From the NCBI GenBank assembly GCA_031841125.1, contig CM063107.1:26368499-26432498 (forward strand): a stretch of 64,000 bases of DNA. Reading direction: 5' to 3'. The DNA is from Acanthococcus lagerstroemiae. Taxonomy: Eukaryota; Arthropoda; Insecta; Hemiptera; Eriococcidae. The notes beneath the pieces were generated by a model. That model did not search any database, was not told where the DNA came from, and saw only the letters and a program-made list of their open reading frames with translations. Positions 1-10,564 of this stretch are shown here, one piece after another. How positions within the stretch are numbered: position 1 is the first letter of the stretch; the number at the start of each line of letters is the position of its first letter. The translations under genes were made by a program, and so were the position numbers.

Positions 1-1734
1 ACTTTTGACGGGGACGAACAAAAGTTTCTAAATTATAAGAGCCAATTCTTACGGCTGGTTCACAACAATAAAGAGATTGACCTAGAAGATAAGATGTTCT
101 ACCTGAAAAGCAGTCTAAGTGGAAGGGCTGAAAGACTAGTCCGAGATATTCCCACCAGTGCTGAAAACTATCAAAGGACTTGGGATACTATCATTGAGCG
201 CTACGAAGACAAATTCCTTATTGTCAAATCCCACTTTAGTGAGCTGTTTGCTATCCAAAGAATTAAATCACCAAGGGAAATTAGGGATATCCTGGATCAA
301 ATTGATTCAGTGATTCGTAGCCTTGAGCTATCTGGTGAGACACCTAGTGGATGGCCTGGTATTGTAACCTATTTTGTCTACACCAAATTAGATGAACGTA
401 CCCAGGCTGATTGGAAGAAAACTATCCAAGACCACTCTAAATACCCCAACTGGGATAATCTTCGGAATTTTTTGAAAACCAATGCCGCCGCAGTCAAACC
501 ATTACTCTCCACGGATTGCACCAAAAAGGAGAGCAAACCTACGGAATCCAAAAGGAGTTTTCTGGTTGCACCAAGGTTAGCATGTGTAATTTGTAATAAG
601 CAGCACCTAATTATCGAGTGTGATGTTTTCCAAGCCAAACCTGTCCGTGATAGAGCAGCACTCATCCGTCAACATCGCTTATGTCCTAATTGCTTCAACA
701 TTGGGCATACTGCTTACCAATGCAGATCTCGAAAAGTATGTAAGGTCTGCTCTCGAAAACATCATACACTGATCCATTTTGAAACCAGTCAACCAAGCAC
801 TAATAAGCAGAATGAGCAGATATCCAAACCCGAAGTACCTAAGCAGCCCGAACCAAGCAGGGCCAATCCAGATCCGAGCACAACACCCAATCCAACATGC
901 CTCCAGGCAGTAGCCCAAAAATCCAACATAGTTATTCTGCCGTCAGCAGTTGTACATTTCCAATCCAACACTGTCCGAGGATATCTTCGTCTACTGCTGG
1001 ACTCTTGCTCCCAGGTTACCCTTGTCTCAGATGCCTTTGTTCGTCGTTTCCGGATCAACACCCAGCAATCTCCAAATTCAATTTCAGTAGCTGTTGGTGG
1101 AGTGAAGGTAGCCGCAATGAAGCAATGTAATTTAACCTTACAATCCAAGTTCGGGGAGTTTATCCTAAACATAGTAGCTGAAGTAGTACCTGGGAACGCA
1201 CTTAGCTATGCTATCCACAACCTAGCCTGGGACGAGCAGTCTAAGAATCTGCAAACCTATAGTCTCGCAGATAGCGCCTTCTACCAAAGGATTGTTAATA
1301 TTCTAAGTGTCGACCTAATTCTGAGCGCTGCATATCTACCTAAGGTGATGCAATCAGAGACTAAAGTTGTAAATGAACTTATGCTATCCGACACAAAGTT
1401 TGGATGGACAGTTCTGGGACCAAGCTCAGAACCTACCAAGATCCCAATCCAAGTTTTAGCAGATCCTAATGAGGTGTGCTACTTATCCATGCAAGATATT
1501 GATGATCGTCTTCAGCTATTGTTCAATTCTGAAGAGCAGATGATGGAGCCTGCCTCGGCAATACAATCCAAGGAGCACGAGGAAATCCTAAGGCACTTCG
1601 ATGAAACATATAAGCGGTTGCTTACTGGGAAATTTATGGTCAGACTCCCATTCAAAGCCTCAAGAACAGAGCTAACCAACAATTATAGCCGCGCTCTGGC
1701 CTGCTTGCGGCGTTCAGAGATCTCAAGTTCCTAG
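1..1734 (+). CDS. BEL/Pao gag-protease polyprotein (5' partial, ends at a premature stop)
   Basis: The frame is open from base 1, so the first internal Met at 94 is not the true start. Counted from that Met: residues 1-150 match the DUF1759 gag region; a CCHC knuckle C197-C200-H205-C210 (CPNCFNIGHTAYQC) is followed by a C216/C219 pair; residues about 280-450 match the DUF1758 aspartic protease. The catalytic motif reads LLDSCSQ (D303), where the family normally has D-S/T-G, so Gly is replaced by Cys. Residues about 500-540 are the N-terminal shoulder of the Pao RT. TAG at 1732-1734 ends the frame inside what should be one gag-pol frame; the next frame is in the same phase. Confidence 0.88.
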   Translation, partial: TFDGDEQKFLNYKSQFLRLVHNNKEIDLEDKMFYLKSSLSGRAERLVRDIPTSAENYQRTWDTIIERYEDKFLIVKSHFSELFAIQRIKSPREIRDILDQIDSVIRSLELSGETPSGWPGIVTYFVYTKLDERTQADWKKTIQDHSKYPNWDNLRNFLKTNAAAVKPLLSTDCTKKESKPTESKRSFLVAPRLACVICNKQHLIIECDVFQAKPVRDRAALIRQHRLCPNCFNIGHTAYQCRSRKVCKVCSRKHHTLIHFETSQPSTNKQNEQISKPEVPKQPEPSRANPDPSTTPNPTCLQAVAQKSNIVILPSAVVHFQSNTVRGYLRLLLDSCSQVTLVSDAFVRRFRINTQQSPNSISVAVGGVKVAAMKQCNLTLQSKFGEFILNIVAEVVPGNALSYAIHNLAWDEQSKNLQTYSLADSAFYQRIVNILSVDLILSAAYLPKVMQSETKVVNELMLSDTKFGWTVLGPSSEPTKIPIQVLADPNEVCYLSMQDIDDRLQLLFNSEEQMMEPASAIQSKEHEEILRHFDETYKRLLTGKFMVRLPFKASRTELTNNYSRALACLRRSEISSS

Positions 1735-1746
1735 CCTAAAACTACA

Positions 1747-4700
1747 ATGTACAGGCAATTCATGAAGGAGTATTTAGATCTTCATCATATGAGCCTTGCA
1801 ACCTCATCTTCAGAAGGTCGATACTTTCTACCACACCATGCGGTGCTTCGCCCTAGCAGCACCACAACCAAACTGCGAGTAGTTTTTAATGGTTCAGCCA
1901 AGACTTCAAGTGGGAATTCTTTAAATGATATTCTCATGACTGGTCCACAGTTACAGCCGGAATTATTTGAGACCCTGTTGAAATTTCGCACATATACCGT
2001 GGCATTCACTGCGGACATTGCTCAAATGTATCGTTGTATTGAAGTGCATCCTGAGGACAGGCCAGTTCAGTCCATTTTGTGGAGAGATAAGCCAACCAAC
2101 CCACCACAGGTTTATGAATTAAATACTATCACATATGGAACTGCACCGGCGTCTTTCCTTGCAACTAAATGTTTGCAAGTGCTTGCCGAATCAGCAAAGG
2201 ATGCCAGAGTCAGCTCCGCAATAAAGTCCAATTTCTATATGGACGATCTACTAACAGGTGCCTCATCGGTTGAAGAAGCCAAGGATCTCCAGAAGGGTGT
2301 GCATGAAACCTATAAGTCTGCGCATTTTTCATTGCGGAAATACCAATCAAACTCGCCTGATCTTCTCCAAAGCATCCCTCCTGAATTGATTGAATCCAAT
2401 CTAACTAGAACTATTGGAGGTGATGAAGCTATATCTGTTCTCGGTATATATTGGACTCCAACTGAGGATACCTTCCAGATAAAAGTTCCAGATTCCATGC
2501 CCAAGCTGAATATAATAACGAAAAGAAGACTGCTTTCAGAGGTTGCTAAAATATTTGACCCTCTTGGCTTTATAGCACCGGTAATGATACGAGAAAAAAT
2601 GTTAATCCAATTGTTGTGGCTGCAGGGCTTAGGCTGGGATCAGGAAGTTCCTGCGCTATTAGTTGACGAATTTCGCGCTTTCCGCAGCGAGCTTCAATTA
2701 TTAAAGTCCTTTTCAATTCCAAGGCCTTTCTCCATCTGCAATACAGATAGTTTTGACCTAGTTGGATTTTCAGACTCATCATTAAAAGCTTATTGTGCGG
2801 TCATTTATATCCGTGCGATTAGTGCGTCGGAAGTAAAAAGTGTGCGTCTTGTCTGCGCGAAAACCCGTGTTGTTCCTTCGAAACCAGTGTCGATTCCAAA
2901 ATTAGAATTGTGCGGAGCAGTTCTACTATCTGAATTATTAGATCGCGTTCGCAAGGTATTAAAAGTTCATTTAAGCAGTGTATTCGCGTTTACAGACTCT
3001 AAAGTAGTGTTAGCGTGGCTTGCAAAACCTCCTGAAATATGGAAAGTCTTTGTCGCGAATCGTGTCAGAAAAGTCGTGAAGGCGATACCATTTGAAAATT
3101 GGGGATATGTACCTACTTCCGAAAACCCCACCGATGTAGCTACTCATGGTTGCTCTGTCAAATCATTGTTGAGTGCCGATTTATGGTTTAACGGACCATC
3201 GTTTTTGTTTTATCCATTCAATATAAATAATTTTCGCACATTCGATGACGACCTAGATTTAGAAAGATGTAAGCCTAAACATTCTTGTAATCTTGTGGTA
3301 AATAATTTTGATGTGTTTAATGTATTTATTTCCCGCTTTTCCGAATTTAGTAAGTTAGTGCGCATTTATGCTTATATGTTGTTGTATTTTCGTAATTTGA
3401 AATCCAAGAAGTACAAGTTAAGGTCTCCTTGTAAACTGGAGAGACACCCGCAATCTGTGCGTTTAACAGCCAGTGATTTGTCGAATTCTGAATATGTGCT
3501 AATTAGTTTTGTACAGCAATCCTCTTATCCAAAGGAATTTTTGTGTCTTTCGGAAAATAAGCCGCTGAGTAAACGGAGTATGTTAAAGGCTCATAACCCA
3601 TTCATCGATGGAAATAATGTAATTCGATTATCTACTCGTCTGGCCAATGCCTCCGTATCATTTGATCGTAAAAACCCAGTGGTATTGCCTGCTGGTAGTT
3701 ATTTTGTTAAGCTACTTGTTCGCCATATTCATCTTAAATATTTTCACGCTACCCGTTCGTTTATGTTCACATATTTGTCTTTGAGATATCATTTTACTGG
3801 TAGCCTAACGAATGTTCTTAAAGCCGAGTTGCGTCATTGTATTACTTGTATCCGTTATAAAGCCGAGTCAAGAAGCCAGATTATGGGCGATCTTCCCATT
3901 GATCGCTGCACCATTAGCCGTCCATTTACAGCATGTGGAGTTGACTTCGCAGGTCCGTTTTTATGCAAGCCCATAATGAGTCGGTCCAAGGTTCGATTCA
4001 AAATTTACGTGGCGGTTTTCATATGCTTTGCAACCAGGGCGGTCCATTTGGAGCTTGTGACATCCTTGTCCACCGAGGATTTTTTGAACAGCCTGCATCG
4101 CTTTGTCTCGCGCCGCGGACTGCCAAAGGTTATTCATTCGGATAATGCCACCAATTTCAGAGGTGCTTCCAACTTTCTTGATTTACGTAATGACAAACTA
4201 CAAAATCATTGTGCTTCCGAGGGTATTTCCTGGCGGTTTAACCCTCCTCGCGCCCCTCATCGTGGTGGGATTTGGGAGGCGGCCGTCAAGTCTATGAAAT
4301 ATCATCTCGTCCGTGTCACCAAGGATCAAGTTCTCAACATCGAGCAGTATTCTACACTCATAACCCGCATTGAAGCAATCCTCAATTCTAGACCCTTGTG
4401 CTATAGAAGCAACCCCGCGTCCGTTGTATTAACCTCAGGCCATTTTCTCATCGGAGATCAGATTACATCACTACCAGAGCCGGAGGAATCTAATGTGAAA
4501 CTGTCCAAGAGATATGAATTATTACAATGCCAAATTAAATCTTTCTGGCATTTATGGTCGAAGGATTATTTATCGCAACTAAAAACTCGTACCAAGTGGC
4601 ATCGATCTGAACCCAATATCAAAGTCGGCCAAGTAGTTATTCTTCGCGATGATTTGATCAAGCCTGCTAATTGGGATCTCGGCCTGATTGAGGAGGTGTT

Positions 4701-4824
4701 TCCTGATTCTCATGGAATTGTTCGAACTGTCAACGTTCGCCATAAGAATACTCTCAAGCAGCGTGCGGTTACTTCTGTTGTTTTGTTACCTTTCGATGAA
4801 CCTTGTTCATCCGGGGGGGAGTAA
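1747..4824 (+). CDS. BEL/Pao pol: RT, RNase H, integrase
   Basis: 1025 residues, in phase with the upstream frame, so the ATG at 1747 is probably just the first Met after a stop. Seen: RT with FTADIAQMY (D90) and YMDD (164-167); RNase H with FSDSS (about 344), E387 in PKLELCGA, TDSK (D417) and NPTDVATHG (D463); an integrase zinc-binding segment near 655-701 ending C698/C701; integrase catalytic D733 (GVDFAGPF), D799 (SDN) and E844 (GGIWEAAVKSM); a C-terminal DUF5641-like segment. All catalytic acidic residues I can identify are present and the frame is uninterrupted, so decay here is light. It stops at the purine-rich tract next to the LTR. Confidence 0.92.
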   Translation: MYRQFMKEYLDLHHMSLATSSSEGRYFLPHHAVLRPSSTTTKLRVVFNGSAKTSSGNSLNDILMTGPQLQPELFETLLKFRTYTVAFTADIAQMYRCIEVHPEDRPVQSILWRDKPTNPPQVYELNTITYGTAPASFLATKCLQVLAESAKDARVSSAIKSNFYMDDLLTGASSVEEAKDLQKGVHETYKSAHFSLRKYQSNSPDLLQSIPPELIESNLTRTIGGDEAISVLGIYWTPTEDTFQIKVPDSMPKLNIITKRRLLSEVAKIFDPLGFIAPVMIREKMLIQLLWLQGLGWDQEVPALLVDEFRAFRSELQLLKSFSIPRPFSICNTDSFDLVGFSDSSLKAYCAVIYIRAISASEVKSVRLVCAKTRVVPSKPVSIPKLELCGAVLLSELLDRVRKVLKVHLSSVFAFTDSKVVLAWLAKPPEIWKVFVANRVRKVVKAIPFENWGYVPTSENPTDVATHGCSVKSLLSADLWFNGPSFLFYPFNINNFRTFDDDLDLERCKPKHSCNLVVNNFDVFNVFISRFSEFSKLVRIYAYMLLYFRNLKSKKYKLRSPCKLERHPQSVRLTASDLSNSEYVLISFVQQSSYPKEFLCLSENKPLSKRSMLKAHNPFIDGNNVIRLSTRLANASVSFDRKNPVVLPAGSYFVKLLVRHIHLKYFHATRSFMFTYLSLRYHFTGSLTNVLKAELRHCITCIRYKAESRSQIMGDLPIDRCTISRPFTACGVDFAGPFLCKPIMSRSKVRFKIYVAVFICFATRAVHLELVTSLSTEDFLNSLHRFVSRRGLPKVIHSDNATNFRGASNFLDLRNDKLQNHCASEGISWRFNPPRAPHRGGIWEAAVKSMKYHLVRVTKDQVLNIEQYSTLITRIEAILNSRPLCYRSNPASVVLTSGHFLIGDQITSLPEPEESNVKLSKRYELLQCQIKSFWHLWSKDYLSQLKTRTKWHRSEPNIKVGQVVILRDDLIKPANWDLGLIEEVFPDSHGIVRTVNVRHKNTLKQRAVTSVVLLPFDEPCSSGGE

Positions 4825-5079
4825 TGTTACCATCGAAAATGTATTTGTACTTGTTATGTGGTCATACTGATGTGTGTGTTCTTGTTTGCTTACTTTATCC
4901 TGTATTCGTTCAGTTTTGTATTTTCTAACCAAGGTGTAACGTATGTCTGCCATTACCTACCTATTACGATTATAATTTATAGCTGTACCTATGCGTCTTT
5001 TCTTCATTATTGAGTTCAACTAAACAAGCTCTCTCATCCCTACCCGAGGTATATGAGGCAATGGAGGGGGGGGGGCACG
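4825..5079 (+). repeat. Putative 3' LTR of the BEL/Pao element
   Basis: The pol stop codon is directly preceded by a GGGGGGGAG purine tract (4813-4821), as expected of a polypurine primer, and directly followed by TGTTACC, a usual LTR start. No clear CA end or poly(A) signal was found. The right limit is placed where a G-rich repeat begins, and is uncertain. The 5' LTR is outside the window, so identity of the two LTRs cannot be judged. Confidence 0.5.
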
Positions 5080-5272
5080 TCAAATTTTTTATTTTACTGT
5101 ACATAGACGAATGGAGAAAGTTTTGGACTGCCCGCCGGGAGGGGCAATGGCCCCTCGCGAGTAGAAAAAAAATCCCAAATCTTACTGGGGTAGTTAGAAA
5201 GTGAAAAAGTTTTTTCCGTTTTTCTCAGGGCGAGGGCAAATGACTGCGCTGCCCCCCCTGGCTACGGGCCTG
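5080..5272. repeat. hAT-like MITE fragment (right end)
   Basis: A short G/C-run-rich repeat ending in CTGGCTACGGGCCTG, the reverse complement of a CAGGCCCGTAGCCAG type hAT terminus. Similar ends occur at 11268 and, with full target duplications, at 46648-46927. No matching left end or target duplication was found; it may have been lost at the junction with the LTR. Confidence 0.35.
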
Positions 5273-6560
5273 GAATTATGCAATCTGAGCGCGCACATGA
5301 TTTAGAATTTTGATGGGTATATACGCCTTTATTTGTCTTACATTTAGTAAGAATATTCACAGATTTATTAGCTTTTACACGAACGCATTCGCATACGTAT
5401 CTTCTCTCGGAGTGATGGAAAGAAAAATGAAAGAGATGTAACGCAAACAGCGAGTAAATTACAGTCATTGAAATGACTTGGCGCGCTAATGTACATGTTC
5501 AAGATTCGCTGTACTCAATGGCCAAGGAACGAATAAGCGGCCTCCGTTACGAACAAATATAAATTACTGTACACTCCATGGAAATGCCTCGTATTGTCCG
5601 TGTGATATTCAATATCATTTACAACGTTGTAGATAATTCATTATGAGACATCGATTAAGTGGCGCCCAACGTCGATTCATGGTAAAGAAGAAACCGCCAT
5701 CGAATTACCACACCGTATGGACTTTCTTCGGTCGAATAATTCGAATATGGTCGTATGTACTGCAAATTGACTCGTACAGGTGAAACGCAGCGAATTGGAA
5801 ATGCTCTCATTTAATGGTGTCGCCGGTAATATGGTTGTCCAAGATGGATATACCCGCCTGATATTTCCTCGTTATTATTCGTTTCGTTTCCAAATGTCAT
5901 CAACGCCAAATCATAATGGACTAAATAAAGCGAGAGGAGTTTTTTCGATTGCGTTGGATATCAATCTATGGAATAAAATTTAACATAATTTAACAATCAT
6001 ACACACTCAATTTTATAAACTGTTTATTTGCGCCTGATAGCAGGTAATATTCTTTCATAAATTGGTACCACTCCCAGTTCCGACGTTTCATTACACGAAC
6101 ACATAGAACCCGGATTCGCGTAGGGGCAATAGGGGTCATGGCTCTGGGGCACTTGAAGAAGGGGGCATTTGGAAATAAAATGAAAAAAGACAACAGAGAG
6201 TAGGTAGGGGGAAATGATGGAAAGTTATTACACATGGGTAATTCCACAGGAAATTGGACAAAAATGTACTTTTTTGACATTGCATATTTCATTTAGTTTT
6301 AATCTTTTTTCTTAGAAACAGACCATCGAGGACTACGACACTTCCTTCCTGTTATTTTTTATTAAAATATCTATAAGGTAAGGCGTCCTATAAGTACGCA
6401 CGCTTAATTTCTCCCGCCTGGCAACCAGGGACTGAAAGTTAGCTAAAAGCTTAAAGTTAAAAACCAAAAGCCAAAGGTCAGAATAAATTGAAAAGCTGAA
6501 AGCAAAAAGCAAAATCTTTATTTTTTGGCTTTTTAAAACTTTTTCCACAAAAATAAGTAT
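5273..6560. other. Non-coding stretch, no supported gene
   Basis: Only short unsupported frames. About 6415-6535 holds an imprecise repetition of short words such as AAAGC and CTAAAAGCTTAAAG, like a degenerate microsatellite. Nothing else recognised. Confidence 0.6.
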
Positions 6561-6568
6561 ATTATTTC

Positions 6569-7135
6569 TAGAGCTCGGATTTTCATGCGCTTAAAAAATT
6601 GTTTTGTGCGCATAAAACATGCATTTATTTTCGTCAAAATATGACAAAATATGCACTTATCTAGTAAAAATGCACTTTTATGCAACATCGATGTGGGTAT
6701 CTTTTGAAAGGATTTTTTCAATTTGAAGGTAATTTTTTAAAACAGAAGTGTGCAGAAAATTAAACAAATAAAAAGAAAGAGGTTAAATGATCTCGATTTT
6801 ATTTCAATTAATTCCGCTGGAACAATTTCATCATCAGATGACTTTCAGGTACATCAAAATTCAGCTCCAAAAATCTCCTGATGGCAAAGAAATAGTTTGA
6901 AAAAAAAAACTTTGGCCAAAATATGACTGGAAAATGAAAAAAAAGAAGGTCAAAATATGACGAATATGCGCTTGAAACGTCCAAAATATGCAAAAACATG
7001 CATTTATACCCAAAATATGCAAAATATGCGCTATCAAATTGGGCTCATTTTACTCAGAATGTTATGATTCGCAAAGATCTACACAATATGCGCGATCTTC
7101 TCCAATGTAGGAAAACATGAAAAATCCGAGCTCTA
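6569..7135. mobile_element. hAT-type MITE, perfect 8-bp TSD
   Basis: 567 bp. It starts TAGAGCTCGGATTTTCATG and ends with the inverted counterpart AAAATCCGAGCTCTA. The 8-bp target duplication ATTATTTC is seen at 6561-6568 and 7136-7143, exact, which is typical of hAT insertion. The interior is rich in AAAATATGC words on both strands and has no transposase. The ends and nearby subterminal sequence recur at 54425-55004, but the middles differ (see there), so both look like separate internal-deletion derivatives of one longer element. Confidence 0.9.
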
Positions 7136-7340
7136 ATTATTTCCAATATGATTGGAATTCGAACTTCAGAAACTGATAAGACAGTAGAGTAGACAAAAAG
7201 TCCAAAAGTGAAATGTTATTTTTATATTTAGTGTATTTTTTATTTAAGGTATGCTGGGATGCCTTGGGTGGTGACTTTATCAGTTTTTCCTTCGTCGTTT
7301 ATACAACCCTTTTCCATCGTTGTTCGCAGATATTTCATTG

Positions 7341-7640
7341 TAGTTTGCAGAAATTCTTTTGTTGTTTACAAATGATGCCCCCGGCCCTCAGTAAAGTAGT
7401 GGGAGATTGTTTGACGCCTGGGTCACCTTCATGAAGGTATAAGTTTAACATTTCACGGAAAAAAATTACAAACATACTGGAAATTCCATCATAGTTTGCA
7501 GAAATTCCTTCGTTGTTTACAAATGATGCCCCCGCCCCTCAGTAAAGTAGTGGGAGATTGTTTGACCTCTGGGTCACCTTCATGAAGGTGTAGGTTCGAC
7601 ATTTCAAAAAAAAAACTACAAAAATTGCTTTCAAATTATC
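7341..7640. repeat. Two-copy tandem repeat, period 151 bp
   Basis: Unit 1 (7341-7491) and unit 2 (from 7492) both start TAGTTTGCAGAAATTC and share the TGATGCCCCCG and GTAGTGGGAGATTGTTTGAC blocks. Each unit contains a near or full 16-bp palindrome, CACCTTCATGAAGGTG in unit 2. Unit 2 runs out close to the 3' end of a minus-strand LINE. Origin unknown. Confidence 0.75.
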
Positions 7641-7659
7641 GAGAAAAAAAAACACCTTA

Positions 7660-8935
7660 AATTATGTTTTATTTGGAGAATGAGCCAGTTACAATAGCAC
7701 TCTTTTTAAAGTCCTCTGGCATTTCCCCTTCATCATAAATATGACATACTACTTTGTACAATCTATCAAGTACATATTCTTTCAAATCCTGTAATAATTC
7801 AGCTGGTATCTCATCCACTTCTGAAGCTTTTCCTTTCTCTAATTCTCCCAATATGCTTTGTCAAATTCGCCTCTTAAAATCGAGTCTCCCCTCTCATCTT
7901 CTTCCACATCTTCCCTTTCCATTATTATCTCGTCATCCCCATTATTACTATATATAGTCCTTCTACATACTCTATCCACCGTTTCACTTTTCCTTCAGCT
8001 GTGAAAATAGGCTCTCCCTCCTTGTTTGTTATATTACTTGATTTCTTCCTTCTTTCTCCAAACTCCATTTTTCCTTTCCTATAGGCCAAGTCTCTTTGTC
8101 CTTCATTCATAACCTCTTCTATCTTATTACTTTTTCCTTTCATCCATTCCTCCTTTGCCTTTTTACACTCTCTCTTCATTTCATTCCTTAACCTTTTATA
8201 AGCTAATCTACCTCCCCATCGTTTGCATTCTTATATTTTCTTCGTTCATCAATCTTTCTGAAGATTTCTTCCTTCATCCACGGTTTCTTTCTTCTCTCTT
8301 AGTTTTCCCAAGATTTTCTTCTGCTGACTTTAATATTCCCTCCTTTATTTTACCCCACTCCTCCTCCACACTGTTAATTTCCTGTGTTTTTTCAGCCTCT
8401 AATTCTAATACAATATCTTCTTGATATTTCTCTCTACTATTAATATTTTCCAAGTTTCTCAAATTCCATCTTTTCACCTCTTCTTTTTTACCAAGTTTCT
8501 TCAGTTTAAGCCTGCATTTCATTACAACCAAGTATGATCACTGTCAATATCAGCTCGCCCGGATAAGTTTTACACGCTACTATTTGATTCCTAAAACGTT
8601 GTTTTATAATAATATAATCAATTTGACGTCTACCTCCGTTACCTGGACTCTTCCATGTGTACCTCCTTCTATAATGATTTTTAAATAGTGTATTTTTTAT
8701 AACTAAGTTATATTTTGCACAAAACTGTATCAAACGCTCTCCTCTTTCAATGCTCATTCCTAGTCCAAAATCCCCAACTATATTACCTTCTTTTCCTTCA
8801 CCAACTCTTACATTCCAATCAGCCATAATAATAACATTCTCTTCGCCTCTAACATGCTTCATAAGTTCTTCTAATTCTTCATACACCTTCTCAATGTCTT
8901 CGTCCTCGTGAATATTAGTAGGCGTAGATATACAC
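7660..8935 (-). pseudogene. RTE-like LINE fragment: endonuclease to start of RT
   Basis: Reading right to left: an apurinic-type endonuclease C-terminal half with VIIMADWNVRVGEG and the YTWKSP...RRQIDYIII motif (8506-8886), a lysine/glutamate-rich linker (8274-8531, 7925-8179), and the start of RT with DEIPAELLQDL (7669-7851). These lie in different frames, so the copy is frameshifted. The N-terminal part of the endonuclease and the RT catalytic core are absent. Assignment to the RTE-like group (often annotated as craniofacial development protein 2-like) rests on these motifs. Confidence 0.8.
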
Positions 8936-10564
8936 TTGTATTATTGTTGTAAGTAATTCTCTGGCCTCCAAATTTTGATGAAATGTAGATTTGAATTCTA
9001 GTCAAATGTAGCCGAGAACGGCGAGTTCAAAGTGAAAACGGTGCAATTTAGGCCACTCTCCCCTATCGCTTATGTGAAGTGCTATATAAGGCGGCAAAAA
9101 TGAAATAATTACAAGTATGAACTAAATTTTCCTCCATTTAACCAAATTCCATCAAAAACGTCATGTACACATTGTGCATGAGACCATCGAACTGTACCCG
9201 GTCTTTCTTCCTCTTCTATACAATAGACAAATCAATGCTTCAGTTGCTACCAAATGGTAACCAGCGCGATATCTGCCACCAGGAAATTATTCGCTGGAAC
9301 TACAATTTTGGTAGTTTACGAAGTGGCTCGCCACGAAAACCATTTTATAAGCGTCGGTAAGACTCAAATGTGGTTTTGTAAAGATGGCATTAAAACACCT
9401 TTTAATGTGCACGCGGAGTTAAAATATAAATCACTCTGCAGATCGGTATCCGAGCTTTTAATTTGCCTATCCTGTGGTTTAATGTGCGCTCGGTATTTGA
9501 TCATCAAATACGCATTTACAATAATAAGGTGTAATTATGTTCGCTTTACACAGAGCTCGATTACTCTCCAACTTCGGCCTCTTTATAATAGCACGTTTTC
9601 TTTTCTTTTTTTTTTTTTCACACGTACACTCAGAGAGAACTATACTGTGTTGCTTAATTCGATGGAGTCGTCTGAAATGTTTCTATTTCTTTCTAACACT
9701 CGTCCACCGTCTGTATTTTATTTATTTATTTTCCAAACAACGATAATTCAAGTCGGCGTGTATTCAACTTAACCGCATACCTGCGTTACACACCGCAGTG
9801 TAATCAACTTATAAATACGATATGATTACTTAATCGTTTCATTTTAGAAATAAACAACTCTTTTTGATTTTAATCGTCTATATAATGATGTAAGATAATT
9901 TGTTGGCCCGAAAACAGAAGGAAAGTCTAGCTATTCTCGCCGAAAAGAACGCCAAAGTCGACACGGAGATTTTCCAACTCTGAAAATGATCGTCTCGAAA
10001 TTTTCTCACCTAGGTGAGATCAAGTGAACGGAGGGACGTAGGGATAAACCAAAATATATAGGCAAATTTTTTCGCTAGAATGCGACCTATTTGATTGAAA
10101 TTCTAGGCACACGCATTTTCTACTGTTTTCAATGTTCAAAAAGAATACAAAAATGAAAATTAGGCAACATAACGCGACATTCGCCTAAATTTGAGCACAG
10201 TTTATGACGGTTTAACAAGTGGGAGTACTACGCAGTATTTAAAAGTTAACGAGGTAATTTTAGGAACACAAATTAAGCGTTAGCTCTTACAAACTAGCTA
10301 AAAATAATTAATTCATTGACCGTTTTAATTATTTCGCCTTGCACATAAAAGGACATCGTAATCTGTAATCACAAGCACTTTGGAAGGCGCGCCAATTTAT
10401 TAATTATTGCGCTTAAAATATCACGTTAAATATCGATTATTCGATTCGACCTAATTTCCAGGTCCTACATAGATGCTGGTAATTAGGTGTGGAAAAGCAG
10501 TGCTAAGTGTAAACATCTGTCTGTGAATTTAGTGTCCATGTTGGAGTGTGAGTGAACTTGGTAA
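8936..10564. other. Non-coding stretch, one unsupported 172-codon frame
   Basis: A+T-rich sequence. The longest frame (9254-9772, plus) runs through a poly-T tract and shows no recognisable domain, so I treat it as chance. No RNA gene or repeat recognised. Confidence 0.6.

Larger units (their letters stand above)
1..5079 (+). mobile_element. BEL/Pao LTR retrotransposon, 3' part, 5' end outside window
   Basis: Seen: an open frame running in from base 1, then a long pol frame, a purine-rich stretch and the likely start of a 3' LTR. Domain order is gag (DUF1759-like), CCHC knuckle, retropepsin (DUF1758-like), Pao-type RT, RNase H, zinc-binding domain, integrase core and a C-terminal DUF5641-like tail, which is the order known for BEL/Pao elements. 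The 5' LTR and gag start lie beyond the left edge. One in-frame stop between gag-protease and RT suggests an inactive copy. The right boundary is approximate because the LTR end is not clear. Confidence 0.9.

Noticed and set aside
378..1172. Minus-strand frames of 79-127 codons opposite the BEL/Pao gag
   Set aside because: They are antisense shadows of a clearly conserved plus-strand protein.
5010..5204. 64-codon frame across the LTR end
   Set aside because: It crosses an LTR/MITE boundary and poly-G run, so chance.
9254..9772. 172-codon frame on the plus strand
   Set aside because: No domain, runs through poly-T and has chance-like composition. No splice or neighbour support.
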